Origin: Bacteroidales bacterium UBA3663
GTDB lineage: Bacteria > Bacteroidota > Bacteroidia > Bacteroidales > UBA3663
Assembly (NCBI GenBank): GCA_002373755.1
Contig: DFJU01000047.1
Coordinates: forward strand, 8,677 to 49,377
DNA: 40,701 nucleotides
Direction: 5' to 3'
Positions 23,914 through 33,293 of this stretch are shown here, in pieces. A program made the position numbers and the translations under genes. Numbering within the stretch: the stretch's first letter is position 1; every line of letters begins with the position of its first letter. Below the pieces are notes generated by a model, which made no database searches, was not told where the DNA came from, and saw nothing but the letters and a program-made list of their open reading frames with translations.

Positions 23914-25871
23914 AGACGGTACAATTTTCCATCAACTTCGGCGGTGATTATCACAAGAATATCACCGAAATGACGGCTGCAACTGGCAAACTCAACGAGG
24001 AGGTAAAGAAGTCACAGGACCTTGTCGGGAAACTGGGGCAGACTTTCATGGGCTTTAAGGCTTTCAACGATGTGGTGCGCGACGTGGCCAATGGCTTCGG
24101 CGAGTTCACCAAGGGCGGCATCACGCTCGACAGCCAGATGCACGACCTCTCGGCCGTGGCCGGAGTGACGGGCGACACGCTCCGGCAGATTGAGGGCTAC
24201 GCAAGGGCATCGGCCAAGACCTTCGGCACCGACGCCTCCGTGGCCGTCGAGGGCTACAAGCTGCTGCTCTCGCAGCTCACGCCCGAACTGGCCAAGTGCC
24301 CGGAGGCACTGAGCGCGATGGGCGACAGCATCCAGATCACCTCGAAGCTGATGGGCGGCGACGGCGTGGCTGCGGCACAGGTATTGACCACGGCCATGAA
24401 CCAGTACGGCGTGTCGATGGACGACCCCATAGCCGCCAGCCGCGAGATGGCACGCCTGATGCACGTCATGGCCGCAGCCGGACAGGCTGGCTCGGCCGAA
24501 CTTCCCGCCATCAGTGCCGCCCTCTCGCAGTGCGGTATGGCAGCCAAGGCGGCCAATGTCTCGTTTGAAGAGACCAACGCCGCAATCCAGGTGCTCGACA
24601 AGGCGGGCAAGAAGGCCAGCGAGGGCGGCGTAGCCCTTCGCAACACGCTCGCCATCCTCGGCCGAGGCCGCTTCCTGCCGCCCAAGACGCAGGAGGAACT
24701 CGCCGCCGCTGGCATCGACATCGATGTGTTGGCCGACAAGAACCTCTCTCTGCACGACCGGTTGGAGGCACTGAAGCCCATCCTGCGCGACGATGCGCTG
24801 CTTTCGCAGATGTTCGGCATGGAGAACGCCAACGCCGCACGCGCCCTCATCCAGGGCACCGACGCGCTACGCGACTTCACCGACGCCGTGACCGGCACCA
24901 ACTCGGCCGAAGAGCAGGCCGCCATCGTGATGGACAGCTACGCCGAACGGCAGGCGCGAATCAACCAGCGCATCGAGGACTTCAAGATCTCGCTCTTCCA
25001 GGCGACGGGCGACCTGACGCTGTGGGTTGGTTCGCTGATGGAATGCCTCGTGCCTGTGGCACAGCTCACTCCGCTCATCTCCGGCATCTGGAAGGGGATG
25101 CAGGCCATCAAGGCACTGCAATGGGCGACGATGCTGCACGGCATACAGCTGCGCCTGGCCGGTGTGACAGCCGCCGCGATGCTGAACTGCCAGACGATGG
25201 GGCTGCTGCCCGGACTGTGGGCGACCTTTACCACCGTGGCCTCGACGGCGTGCAGAGCCGTGGGTACGGCCATCCACAGCATCCCCATCATCGGATGGAT
25301 TGCATTGGCCATCACCGGCCTCACCATCCTGTGGAACAAGTGCGCCACGTTCCGTGGTCTGGTCAAGGGACTGTGGGAAGGTCTGAAGGGCTACTTCTTG
25401 GGGCTGTGGGAATCGGCCAAGAACATCTTCGGCTCGATTGCCGACCTCATTCAGGCGGCATTCAACCTCGACTGGCAGGGCATCAAGAACGCCATCAAGC
25501 GTTTCAACGGCACTTACGAGGTGTTCGGCCAGAATGTCGCATCGGGCATCGTCAAGGGTCTCGAAGCCTACCGCAACGAGACGGCCGAGAAATCATCGAA
25601 GGGAGCGCAGCCGGAAGACGACGGCAGCCCGTCATTCGCAAGCGGCCTTTCCCCAATGTCCGGCAGCCCGTCGTTCGACAGCCCCCTGTCCGGCAGCGGC
25701 GGCGGTCTGACCAAGGCCGACCACATCCGCAACATCAACATCCGCATCGACCGGCTCGTGGAACGGCTGGAGGTGACGGCGGCCAACCTGCCCGAATCGG
25801 CCGAACGCATCCGCGACGAGGTGACCCGCGCGCTGATGGGCGCACTGAATGATGTGCAATTGGCAATGTAA
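23907..25871 (+). CDS. tape measure protein
   Basis: 654 residues. The N-terminal 370 contain the phage tail tape measure (TP901/PhageMin_Tail) region (VAVEGYKLLLSQL, ALRNTLAILGRG). Hydrophobic segments lie at about 445-475. The C-terminus is a Ser/Pro/Gly-rich linker with repeated SPSF/SGS units, followed by a helix. It sets tail length and is ejected into the host. 654 residues imply a fairly short tail. Confidence 0.92.
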   Translation: MQETVQFSINFGGDYHKNITEMTAATGKLNEEVKKSQDLVGKLGQTFMGFKAFNDVVRDVANGFGEFTKGGITLDSQMHDLSAVAGVTGDTLRQIEGYARASAKTFGTDASVAVEGYKLLLSQLTPELAKCPEALSAMGDSIQITSKLMGGDGVAAAQVLTTAMNQYGVSMDDPIAASREMARLMHVMAAAGQAGSAELPAISAALSQCGMAAKAANVSFEETNAAIQVLDKAGKKASEGGVALRNTLAILGRGRFLPPKTQEELAAAGIDIDVLADKNLSLHDRLEALKPILRDDALLSQMFGMENANAARALIQGTDALRDFTDAVTGTNSAEEQAAIVMDSYAERQARINQRIEDFKISLFQATGDLTLWVGSLMECLVPVAQLTPLISGIWKGMQAIKALQWATMLHGIQLRLAGVTAAAMLNCQTMGLLPGLWATFTTVASTACRAVGTAIHSIPIIGWIALAITGLTILWNKCATFRGLVKGLWEGLKGYFLGLWESAKNIFGSIADLIQAAFNLDWQGIKNAIKRFNGTYEVFGQNVASGIVKGLEAYRNETAEKSSKGAQPEDDGSPSFASGLSPMSGSPSFDSPLSGSGGGLTKADHIRNINIRIDRLVERLEVTAANLPESAERIRDEVTRALMGALNDVQLAM

Positions 25872-25984
25872 AGGGACCGACCCCCTCCCGACCTCCCCGA
25901 GGGGAGTGAGCCAATACACCGCTGCGCTCCGTGTCAAACCATGCGGGCGCGGGGAATGTAATTTGTAATCCGTAATTTGTAATT

Positions 25985-26596
25985 ATGCAATATAGATTTG
26001 TTCCGATGGTGCTGACAGGTGCGGCACAACAGCTGAAGGGTCGGCTCTACCGACTGGAGGCGGCACGAAAGACGGCCGCCCCCGACTGGACCGGAGGCGA
26101 CCGCATGATGCAGGGCGGAATGCCCGTCTCGCCGCTGACCGACGTGGCCGCATGGCAAGGACGCTATGTCCTGGTGCCGCTCAACCTGCGCACATCGTCG
26201 GGTCGCGTAGTGACATTGGCCGACGCCGTGGTGCGCGTCTCGCAGGAGGCCGACATCGTCAAGACCCGTATGGCGGGCATGGACGGCACGGTGAAGGAAT
26301 ACGTGGGGCGCGGCGACTGGCAGCTGGAAATCATCATCGGCGTGCAGGCCATCGACGAGGATGGCGGCCATCAGATCACCGACGACTATCCCGACCAGCA
26401 GGTGGCCGACCTGCGCCGCATCCTGACCGACGGCTCGACGCTCGAAGTGCAGAGCCCGTTCCTCGCGGCATTCGGCATCGGGCGCATCGTGGTGACGCGC
26501 CTCGCGGCCGACCAGGACACGGCGTCGAACTACCAGACCCTGCGCGTCGATGCCCTGAGCGACGAGGACTACAGCCTGACGGGCGCGGAATATTAG
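25985..26596 (+). CDS. baseplate/tail protein, DUF6046-like
   Basis: 203 residues between tape measure and hub. Beta-rich, with QLEIIIGVQAIDEDGG and a final YQTLRVDALSDEDYSL. I associate this with DUF6046, found at this place in Bacteroidetes contractile phages. It may correspond to the tail protein that joins tube and hub. The family name is from memory. Confidence 0.65.
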   Translation: MQYRFVPMVLTGAAQQLKGRLYRLEAARKTAAPDWTGGDRMMQGGMPVSPLTDVAAWQGRYVLVPLNLRTSSGRVVTLADAVVRVSQEADIVKTRMAGMDGTVKEYVGRGDWQLEIIIGVQAIDEDGGHQITDDYPDQQVADLRRILTDGSTLEVQSPFLAAFGIGRIVVTRLAADQDTASNYQTLRVDALSDEDYSLTGAEY

Positions 26597-26922
26597 GGCA
26601 GGCCGGGGTGGTCATCGACCACGCGGATGGTGAAGTCCGGATGACTATCGACCAGACGCACGGTAAAATCGGGATGGCTCTCGACCTTACGCCACTCGCC
26701 CACACGACGGGGCGCATCGGTCCACCGCACACGCAGGTCGGCATGGTTGTCATCGACGATGCGCACGCGGAAGTCGGCATGACCATCGGCCACAATCCGG
26801 ACACGTCCGCACAGGCGTATGCCACGGCAGAGTCCGTCGGGTGTGATGATCGGGGCATCGGCCGAAAGGAAAATGACATTGGCCAACACGACGGCCAAGA
26901 GTGAGAACAAGAACCTTTTCAT
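26593..26922 (-). CDS. secreted repeat protein, 7(1)-septoil-knot-like (DUF6150-like), moron
   Basis: 109 residues. Signal peptide (MKRFLFSLLAVVLANVIFLS), then short repeats: ADFRVRIVDD, ADLRVRWTD, PDFTVRLVDS, PDFTIRVVDD. Each is a beta strand with conserved Asp/Val spacing, as in the small bacterial family described as 7(1) septoil knot proteins. Minus strand among plus tail genes. Its stop overlaps that of the 25985 gene. It has its own -7 element at 26961-26968. Probably periplasmic; its role is unknown. Confidence 0.7.
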   Translation of the reverse strand: MKRFLFSLLAVVLANVIFLSADAPIITPDGLCRGIRLCGRVRIVADGHADFRVRIVDDNHADLRVRWTDAPRRVGEWRKVESHPDFTVRLVDSHPDFTIRVVDDHPGLP

Positions 26923-26944
26923 AGCATTAAACGGTGTTTAAACG

Positions 26945-27883
26945 ATGTATAAACTCGCGGCAAAGATAGTGATATTTTCCGACAAGAGGTGGACGCTCGA
27001 CGCCATCACGTCGGTCAAGGTCGTGCTCGACTCATCGCAGCTCACGCAGACCTGCACGCTCACGCTGCCCAAGCGCGTCAAGTGGGACGGCCAGACGACC
27101 CTTCCGCTCAAGCGCGGCGACAAGGTGGAGGTGTGGCTGGGCTACGACGGGCAGCTCACCGAGGTCTTTGCCGGCTACATCCGCAACATCCAGCCGAAGA
27201 ACCCCGTGGTCATCGAGTGCGAAGACGAGATGTACCGCCTGAAACTGCTGAAGGCACAGCCATTGGCCTACAAGTCGGTGACGCTCGACAAGCTGTTGGC
27301 CGACCAACAGACGGGCTGCACCGTCGAGGTGATGGGCGAACAGCGCATCGGCCAATATCGCATCACGGCGCAGACGGTGGCGGGCGCGCTCCAGGACCTG
27401 GCAGACCAAGGCATCCGCTCGTTCTTCAGGTTGGCCGATGGAAAGCCGGTGCTGACCTGCGGCGTGATGTTCGACCGCACCGGGGCCACCGAACACGTGC
27501 TGCGCTCCGGCGTGAACATAGTGAGCGACCGCCAGCTCCAGCAACAGTCGGCCGAGGCCATGCGCCTGCGCGTCAAGGTCGTGTCGATGCAGCCCAACGG
27601 CAAGAGCATCACGGCCGAGGTGGGCGACGAGGACGGCGAGCTGCGCACCCTGCACTGCTACGGCAAGACCAAGGCTGAGGCCGAGGCATGGGCCAAGCAG
27701 GAACTCACCCGGCTGAAGGTGGACGGACTGACAGGCAGCGTGACGACCTTCGGGCAACGGCACATCGGCCTGCTCGACACGGTGGCCATCGTCATCGACG
27801 GCAAGCGCATGGGCCGCTATCAGGTCAAGGCCAACACCATCACGTTCGGAAGGGACGGATATAGGCAGAAGGTCGAGATATGA
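26945..27883 (+). CDS. baseplate hub protein (gpD/gp44-like)
   Basis: 312 residues. Hub of the T4 gp27/P2 gpD type: two beta-barrel domains (LTLPKRVKW ... LPLKRGDKVEVWLGY; VVIECEDEMYRLKLL) and a C-terminal barrel (YGKTKAEAEAWAKQELTRL, IGLLDTVAIVIDG). It forms the ring carrying the spike and follows the tape measure as usual. Confidence 0.85.
   Translation: MYKLAAKIVIFSDKRWTLDAITSVKVVLDSSQLTQTCTLTLPKRVKWDGQTTLPLKRGDKVEVWLGYDGQLTEVFAGYIRNIQPKNPVVIECEDEMYRLKLLKAQPLAYKSVTLDKLLADQQTGCTVEVMGEQRIGQYRITAQTVAGALQDLADQGIRSFFRLADGKPVLTCGVMFDRTGATEHVLRSGVNIVSDRQLQQQSAEAMRLRVKVVSMQPNGKSITAEVGDEDGELRTLHCYGKTKAEAEAWAKQELTRLKVDGLTGSVTTFGQRHIGLLDTVAIVIDGKRMGRYQVKANTITFGRDGYRQKVEI
26961..26968 (-). promoter_or_regulatory. 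-7 element of the 26922 moron
   Basis: Read on the minus strand: TATCTTTG, an exact TAnnTTTG match, about 40 bases before the start codon. No good TTTG lies 19-21 bases upstream, so the promoter is only half supported. Confidence 0.4.
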
Positions 27884-27918
27884 GAACGACCCCACCCCGA
27901 CCCTCCCGAGGGAGGGAG

Positions 27919-27955
27919 CAAGGGTCGCCGTAATTTGTAATTCGTAATTTGTAAT
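27919..27955 (+). repeat. 37-bp leader repeat, copy 2 of 3
   Basis: Starts CAAGGGTCGCCG and continues as TAATTNG heptamers. It is the same over 37 bases as 17841-17877 and 31861-31897. Each copy lies just before a gene start and in the gene's direction. It follows a CCCCGACCCTCCCGAGGGAGGG hairpin-type sequence at 27890-27917. Confidence 0.85.
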
Positions 27956-27959
27956 TTGC

Positions 27960-28607
27960 ATGAACAGCATCGCAACACTCATCCGCCAGATAGCCCAATC
28001 GGGACAGCGGCCGACCATCATCGTCGGCCAAGTGACCGCCCGCGACGACGAGGCCCGCACCATCGACGTGCAGCCCAGCGACGGCAGCGCGCCCCTGCTC
28101 GGAGTGGCACTCCAGAGCTCGACAGAAGGCACGTCCGGCATCGTGACCTATCCCGCCGTCGGCTCGACCGTGGTAGTGGCCATGCTGACCGGCTACGACG
28201 CGGGCTTCTGCTTTATGACAGACGAGGTGGAGAGCATCGAGACGACCATCGGCGAAATGACGCTCACTGCCAATGCCGATGCAGCTGAGGTCAAGGCCGG
28301 CGGAACGAAGGCCACACTGACCATCAATGCCGACGGCTCAATAGCCATCGATGCACAGAGCATCACCATCAATGGCGGCAAGCTGGGAGGGTTGGTCAAT
28401 GTGGGAGATCTGCGCACCGCGCTACGCTCCATCCGCTCCTCAATGCACTGGATGGTGACCACATTCAATTCACACACCCATACTGTCAACACTACGGGCA
28501 CGGCCACAGAGCAGTCAGGCGCCACTTCCTCCCCGCTCACCAGTACCTCCATGCAGGAATTCCAGTATTGGATTGACAACTGCGAGGACACCAAGGTGAA
28601 GCACTGA
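27960..28607 (+). CDS. baseplate spike (gpV / gp45-like)
   Basis: 215 residues. N-terminal OB-fold (GQVTARDDEARTIDVQPSDG; VVVAMLTGYDAGFCF), followed by repeated beta strands of a trimeric spike (MTLTANADAAEVKAGGTKAT). The C-terminus holds HTHTV, a motif that can bind metal in spike or fibre tips. It punctures the outer membrane on contraction. Confidence 0.85.
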   Translation: MNSIATLIRQIAQSGQRPTIIVGQVTARDDEARTIDVQPSDGSAPLLGVALQSSTEGTSGIVTYPAVGSTVVVAMLTGYDAGFCFMTDEVESIETTIGEMTLTANADAAEVKAGGTKATLTINADGSIAIDAQSITINGGKLGGLVNVGDLRTALRSIRSSMHWMVTTFNSHTHTVNTTGTATEQSGATSSPLTSTSMQEFQYWIDNCEDTKVKH

Positions 28608-28636
28608 CATCGTAATTTGTAATTCGTAATTTGAAA

Positions 28637-28924
28637 ATGAAAGGATTGCTACTTGACCCAGAGACCCACGACCTGATGGTGGCCAATGGCACGCTACAGG
28701 TGGGCTCGACCGAACAGCAGAGCGTCGCCCTGCTGCTTGAGACCTCGCCCGGCGAATGGAAGGAACGGCCGACGCTGGGAGCCGACGCACGCCGGCAGCT
28801 GGGCGGCACGCCCGACCCGTTCTGGACATCGGCCACCAAGAAGATGCTGCGCGCCATCGGCCTCGACGTGAAGAGCGTCACGATGGCAGCCGACGGAGTG
28901 GTGGAGGTGAAGACGAGCAATTAG
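28637..28924 (+). CDS. baseplate wedge protein gp25/gpW-like
   Basis: 95 residues from ATG 28637 (TTG 28631 also in frame). The pattern SVALLLETSPGEWKERPTLG is typical of gp25-like wedge proteins, which start sheath assembly on the baseplate. Position between spike and gpJ-like protein fits P2/Mu order. Confidence 0.85.
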   Translation: MKGLLLDPETHDLMVANGTLQVGSTEQQSVALLLETSPGEWKERPTLGADARRQLGGTPDPFWTSATKKMLRAIGLDVKSVTMAADGVVEVKTSN

Positions 28925-29013
28925 GAAATAAGAATTAAGAGTTGCGAGCCTGAGCAAACGTCCCTTTCACTCCCCTTTTACTCCCTTTTAATAACCCTTT
29001 AACTCCCCTTCAA

Positions 29014-29292
29014 ATGACAGCCATTGTCCAAGACCGCCAGACCCTGCTCGACATCGCGATGGAACATTGCGGCGATGCGGCATCGGCCATCGAGATTGCC
29101 CAGTTGAACGGCATCGCCCTGAGCGACGACCCGACGCCCGGCACAGAACTCCAACTGCCCGACGTGGCCAATGCCCGCGTAGTGGCCAACTTCAAGGCTC
29201 TCGGCATCTCGCCCGCCACCGCCCTGAATGACGGCGACCTGCCCGGAGGTCTGGGCTACCTCATCGTCGGCGAAGACTTCCGGGTGAGTTAG
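29014..29292 (+). CDS. LysM-domain tail protein (gpX-like)
   Basis: 92 residues. The first 50 form a LysM motif (QTLLDIAMEHCGDAASAIEI ... GTELQLP). In phage tails LysM proteins sit near the hub-tube junction (P2 gpX type) and may contact peptidoglycan. A pyrimidine-tract leader (28960-29012) precedes it. Confidence 0.8.
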   Translation: MTAIVQDRQTLLDIAMEHCGDAASAIEIAQLNGIALSDDPTPGTELQLPDVANARVVANFKALGISPATALNDGDLPGGLGYLIVGEDFRVS

Positions 29293-29338
29293 TCCGGCGG
29301 AGCGGAGGTAATTTGTAATTCGTAATTCGTAATTGAAT

Positions 29339-30196
29339 ATGTCACGCACCATTTCCGACATCCAGACTGAACTCCAGAACGAGTTCATGCACAACGCCAC
29401 GTTGCAGCGGCTCTACGGCTTCACGGCCGATGACTCGTTCACCGCCAAGTTCAACGCCGTCAGCATCGAGTCGCTGCTGCTCTACATCGTGGCATCGGCC
29501 ATCTACACACTCGAGGTCGTATTCGACCAGCACACCGCCGAGGTCGAGGCCATCGTAGCCGAACAGAAGGCACACACCGCGCGCTGGTACGTCAACAAGG
29601 CCAAGGCGTTCCTCTACGGCCAACCGCTCGTCGATGGCACGGACGGATACGACACCTCGTCGCTCACGACCGACGATGCCGAGCGCAAGAAGATTGCCTC
29701 CGCCCAAATTGTGACCTTCGCCGCCGTGACCGAAGACAGCGCGACGCTGCACCTCAAGGTGGCCAAGTCCGGACCCGCACCGCTCACCGACGACGAGCTG
29801 GCCGCCTTCACCGCCTACATGGCCGAAGTGAAGGACGCGGGCGTGCGCCTCAACATCGTCTCGCAGGCGGGCGACTACCTGAAGCTGCGGCTCGAAATCA
29901 TCTACGACCCGATGCTGCTCTCGGCCGACGGACTCTCGACGGCCAACGGCGCGGCTGTGGTGCGCAATGCCATCAAGGCATACATCGAGGGGCTGCCCTA
30001 CAACGGCGAGCTGCGCATCAACGCGATGGTCGATGCCATTCAGGCCGTGTCGGGCGTGGTCATGGTACACCCCGTTTCGGCGCAGTACAGCGAGACAGGC
30101 TCGACATGGCAGTCGGTCGGCAACCGCTGCACACCGGCGAGCGGTTACTTCGACTTCTCATTGGCCGACATCGAGATCTCGTATTCTCCCAACTAA
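29339..30196 (+). CDS. baseplate assembly protein J-like
   Basis: 285 residues from ATG 29339 (TTG 29333 less likely). Matches gpJ/Mu gp47-type wedge proteins: N-terminal helical part, middle alpha/beta domain (LKLRLEIIYDPMLL) and a C-terminal strand region. It links hub and tail fibres. Confidence 0.82.
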   Translation: MSRTISDIQTELQNEFMHNATLQRLYGFTADDSFTAKFNAVSIESLLLYIVASAIYTLEVVFDQHTAEVEAIVAEQKAHTARWYVNKAKAFLYGQPLVDGTDGYDTSSLTTDDAERKKIASAQIVTFAAVTEDSATLHLKVAKSGPAPLTDDELAAFTAYMAEVKDAGVRLNIVSQAGDYLKLRLEIIYDPMLLSADGLSTANGAAVVRNAIKAYIEGLPYNGELRINAMVDAIQAVSGVVMVHPVSAQYSETGSTWQSVGNRCTPASGYFDFSLADIEISYSPN

Positions 30197-30383
30197 AGGG
30201 GAGAGAAAAGGAAGTGAAAGGGGAGTAAAAGGGGAGTGAAAGGGACGTTTGCTGCATCGGTCAACAACTCTTCACTCCAAGACGCGACAATGTCACGTCT
30301 CTACAGGCCAGACCGCCGGATGTATCGTCCCTTTTACTCCCCTTTAACTCCCTTTTAACTCCCCTTTAATAACCCTTCAAAAT
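30197..30383. repeat. intergenic module, copy 2
   Basis: No gene. Same order as 22778-22992: purine tract, GGGACGTTTGCTGCATCGG, AGACGCGACA palindrome (30280-30302), then the pyrimidine tract ending just before ATG 30384. It lacks the GAGACG palindrome of copy 1. Long shared stretches indicate duplication rather than chance. Confidence 0.8.
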
Positions 30384-30896
30384 ATGAAAATCGACTTTCG
30401 CCGCCTGGCAGTCATGACGCTGCCCATCGTCCTGCGGCAACCCTCGCTTGTCGCCCTCGTGCGCGTGCTCGTCGCACCGCTGCACACCTTGCAGGGAAAG
30501 CACCGCAAGGCCGAGGCCGACCGTCTGCACCGCCTGTCGCTCAACGGGCAGGTGTGCCGACTGAAGACCGCGCTCAACGAGACCTTCGGCCTCACCGACT
30601 ACGCGACCGGCTTCCAGATTGCCGACATCGACGCGTCCGGCTCTTACCTCTGGGCATACGACGAGGGCGTCGAGCGATGGCAGGACCGCCACCTCTTCAT
30701 CCCCGACACGGCAGCCGACGCCCCCATGCTGTGGGACAATTCCGAAATCACGGCCGACACGGTGTCGTTCTACATCATCGTCCCGCCCTCCGTCCCCTTC
30801 ACCGACGCCAACGTGACACTCATCCGCGCCGTGGCCAATACCTACCGGCTGGCGAGCCGAACGGTGGAGGTGAAGACCGCAATAGCGGCCGAGTGA
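30384..30896 (+). CDS. tail protein I-like
   Basis: 170 residues after the gpJ-like gene, the position of gpI/Mu gp48. N-terminal basic/hydrophobic stretch, then a coiled coil (KHRKAEADRLHRLSLNGQV) and a beta-rich end (VSFYIIVPPSVPFTDAN). Assignment by order more than by sequence. Confidence 0.6.
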   Translation: MKIDFRRLAVMTLPIVLRQPSLVALVRVLVAPLHTLQGKHRKAEADRLHRLSLNGQVCRLKTALNETFGLTDYATGFQIADIDASGSYLWAYDEGVERWQDRHLFIPDTAADAPMLWDNSEITADTVSFYIIVPPSVPFTDANVTLIRAVANTYRLASRTVEVKTAIAAE

Positions 30897-31003
30897 AGAA
30901 ATAAGAATTAAGAAATAAGAGTTGGGAGTCGCGAGCCGGAGCAAACGTCCCTTTCACTCCCCTTTTACTCCCCTTTAATAGCCCTTTAATCACCCTTTAA
31001 ATC

Positions 31004-31858
31004 ATGGACATCCAGCACTTCACAGGCAACGGGAACCAGCGTTTCCCGCTCACGACCGAGACATTGGCCACACTCCAGCAGCAGATCATGCTGCTCCAGG
31101 CATTCGGCTACATCGCAGGCTCGCGCTACATCGTGCGCCAATCGACAGCCACGACCGACGGCTGCATCTTCATCGACGGCGAAATCCTGACCCTTCAGGG
31201 CGCGCCCGCCGACTTCATCAACATCGTTGTGGCCGATGAGACCCTCGCCATCGCCGACCAGTTCAGCGGCACGGTGCGTACCCGACGCACGGCCGTCTAT
31301 TCCGACACGATGGCCACGGGCGGCTACATCGCGGCCGACTTCCAGACGCTCGCATCGGCCGACGACACCCTCGTGATGAGCAACGCCGCACTGTCGGCCG
31401 CACTCACCGAGGCACGCCGCCACATCGTGCCCACCGGCACCATCGTGATGTGGAGCGGAGCTGTGGCCGACATCCCCGAAGGCTGGGCACTGTGCGACGG
31501 CACGGGCGGCACTCCCGACCTGCGCGGCCGCTTCATCGTCGGAGCAGCCCATGATGACGGCGACGGTGGCAGCGGCTATGCCGTGGGCGCGACGGGCGGC
31601 GAACCCAGCGTCACGCTCAAAGTGTCACAGATACCGGAGCACACACACATATATGCCGGTGACGACGAACTTACACGCGTGGCCGAGGCCGAAATCGCCG
31701 AGGCAGAAGTCGGCGAAATCAACGTAGCATCGATTGCCTCGCTGCCGCACACCTCTTATTGGGTGGACAAGTTCAACACCACGCCAACAGGCGGCAGCCA
31801 GCCGCACGAGAACCGCCCGCCATACTTCGCATTGGCCTATATCATGAAGATCATCTAA
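31004..31858 (+). CDS. tail fibre with phage tail-collar domain
   Basis: 284 residues. N-terminal attachment part (to about 100), then a tail-collar domain (about 144-185: PTGTIVMWSGAVADIPEGWA ... TPDLRGRFIVGA). The C-terminus is HTHIYAG ... NRPPYFALAYIMKI, typical of fibre/collar tips. It probably contacts the host surface. Confidence 0.85.
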   Translation: MDIQHFTGNGNQRFPLTTETLATLQQQIMLLQAFGYIAGSRYIVRQSTATTDGCIFIDGEILTLQGAPADFINIVVADETLAIADQFSGTVRTRRTAVYSDTMATGGYIAADFQTLASADDTLVMSNAALSAALTEARRHIVPTGTIVMWSGAVADIPEGWALCDGTGGTPDLRGRFIVGAAHDDGDGGSGYAVGATGGEPSVTLKVSQIPEHTHIYAGDDELTRVAEAEIAEAEVGEINVASIASLPHTSYWVDKFNTTPTGGSQPHENRPPYFALAYIMKII

Positions 31859-31860
31859 GG

Positions 31861-31897
31861 CAAGGGTCGCCGTAATTTGTAATTCGTAATTTGTAAT
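31861..31897 (+). repeat. 37-bp leader repeat, copy 3 of 3
   Basis: Same 37 bases as 17841-17877 and 27919-27955, placed between the collar fibre gene and the next start at 31908. Confidence 0.85.
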
Positions 31898-31907
31898 TAG
31901 TGAAACT

Positions 31908-33254
31908 ATGAGCATCCAGACAAGAGAGGTCCTGAAGACCTATTTCGAGACGGGCGACTACCCGACCGAGGCGCAGTTCGCCGCACTGATCGACAGCCTG
32001 TTCCACAAGACGGACGACACCCTGCCGCTCGCCCGCGTGGAGGGACTTGCCTCACAGCTTGCCACCCTGCGCAACGCCGACGCCACCATCCGCGCCACCC
32101 TGACCGCCAACTACGTGACCCGCGCACAGGTGCTGGCACTGCTGCAACAGACAAACTCGCCCGTGGCCTTCGTCGAGCAGCTGCCCACCGCATCGGCCGC
32201 CACCATGAACCGCCTCTACATCGTGCCCACGGCCAACGGCTTTACGGCCAATGTGACCGGCAAGACCAAGCTGCCCCACGCGGCGGGCGACGACGAGAGC
32301 GACATCCTCGGCACGTGGGACGACTTCACGGAGAGCGAGGTCGAGGTCGGCCAATGCTATCTGGACGACGACCTCTATCCGGGCTGCGTGATGCGGTGCA
32401 CCGCCATCGAGAACGGCGTACCGCAATGGACGGTGAGCGAAGAGCTGGCCGTGGGCGACTACGTCTGGACGCGCGACGGCAAGTGCTACGAGCTCGTCGT
32501 CGGCCGCACATGGGATGAGGTCGCCGACCCCTACACCTACACGTGGACTGCGAGCCACACACCGGCACAGACGGCCGCCATCGACTGGGCTGTGCAGAAG
32601 CGCGCCGACGAGCTTCAGGAGCAGGCCAACAGCCTGTGGGCGGTCGCGACCACGACATCGGGTCAGAACTACATTGCCGACGAGGTCGCATTGACCGCCA
32701 TGACCGTCACCGTGACGACCAGGTTCAACGGCACGCTCACCGACTGCGACAGCACCCCGTCGGGCTGGACACGCACCGCCACCGGCACTTACCAGCGCAG
32801 CCTTACGACGGCTGCAGGCGGCACGGTCGCCTCAGCGTCGTTCACCTACACCATCAGCGGCGGCACCTACGACGGCCTGACCGTCACCAAGTCGTCGTCG
32901 GCCAAGAGCATCACCGTGACCTTCCCGTGCTTCTACGGCTTTGCGGCATCGGCCAATGCCGCCGACATCGACACCGTCATCCCGACGCTCACACGCCGCA
33001 CCAGCGCACTGACGCAGACGGCCGCGCTGAACAACCAGCTCGCCACGGCCGGCTACTTCTGGATTGTGACGCGAGGCAGCGCGACGGCCACACAGCTTGG
33101 CAGCAGCATCCTGCGCGCAGCGGTGACGGGCGTGTCGTTCACCTCGACCCAAAACTCCGGCATCACGCTGTCGGGCTACAAGGTCTTCATCACGACCAAC
33201 AGCGCGGCCGCAGGCGGCAAGTTCGACAACGTGGCTCTCTCGATAAGCATCTGA
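31908..33254 (+). CDS. tail fibre-like protein
   Basis: 448 residues. The N-terminus (SIQTREVLKTYFETGDYPTE) matches the attachment start common in Bacteroidetes fibre proteins (YF..G..PT...F..LIDS). Coiled region 40-90, then Thr/Ser-rich beta domains with Ig-like appearance (KSITVTFPCFYGFAAS). Probable receptor-binding or fibre-shaft protein. Confidence 0.7.
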   Translation: MSIQTREVLKTYFETGDYPTEAQFAALIDSLFHKTDDTLPLARVEGLASQLATLRNADATIRATLTANYVTRAQVLALLQQTNSPVAFVEQLPTASAATMNRLYIVPTANGFTANVTGKTKLPHAAGDDESDILGTWDDFTESEVEVGQCYLDDDLYPGCVMRCTAIENGVPQWTVSEELAVGDYVWTRDGKCYELVVGRTWDEVADPYTYTWTASHTPAQTAAIDWAVQKRADELQEQANSLWAVATTTSGQNYIADEVALTAMTVTVTTRFNGTLTDCDSTPSGWTRTATGTYQRSLTTAAGGTVASASFTYTISGGTYDGLTVTKSSSAKSITVTFPCFYGFAASANAADIDTVIPTLTRRTSALTQTAALNNQLATAGYFWIVTRGSATATQLGSSILRAAVTGVSFTSTQNSGITLSGYKVFITTNSAAAGGKFDNVALSISI

Positions 33255-33293
33255 GCGAGGGAGTGATTTGTAAACCGTAATTCGTAATCAAAT

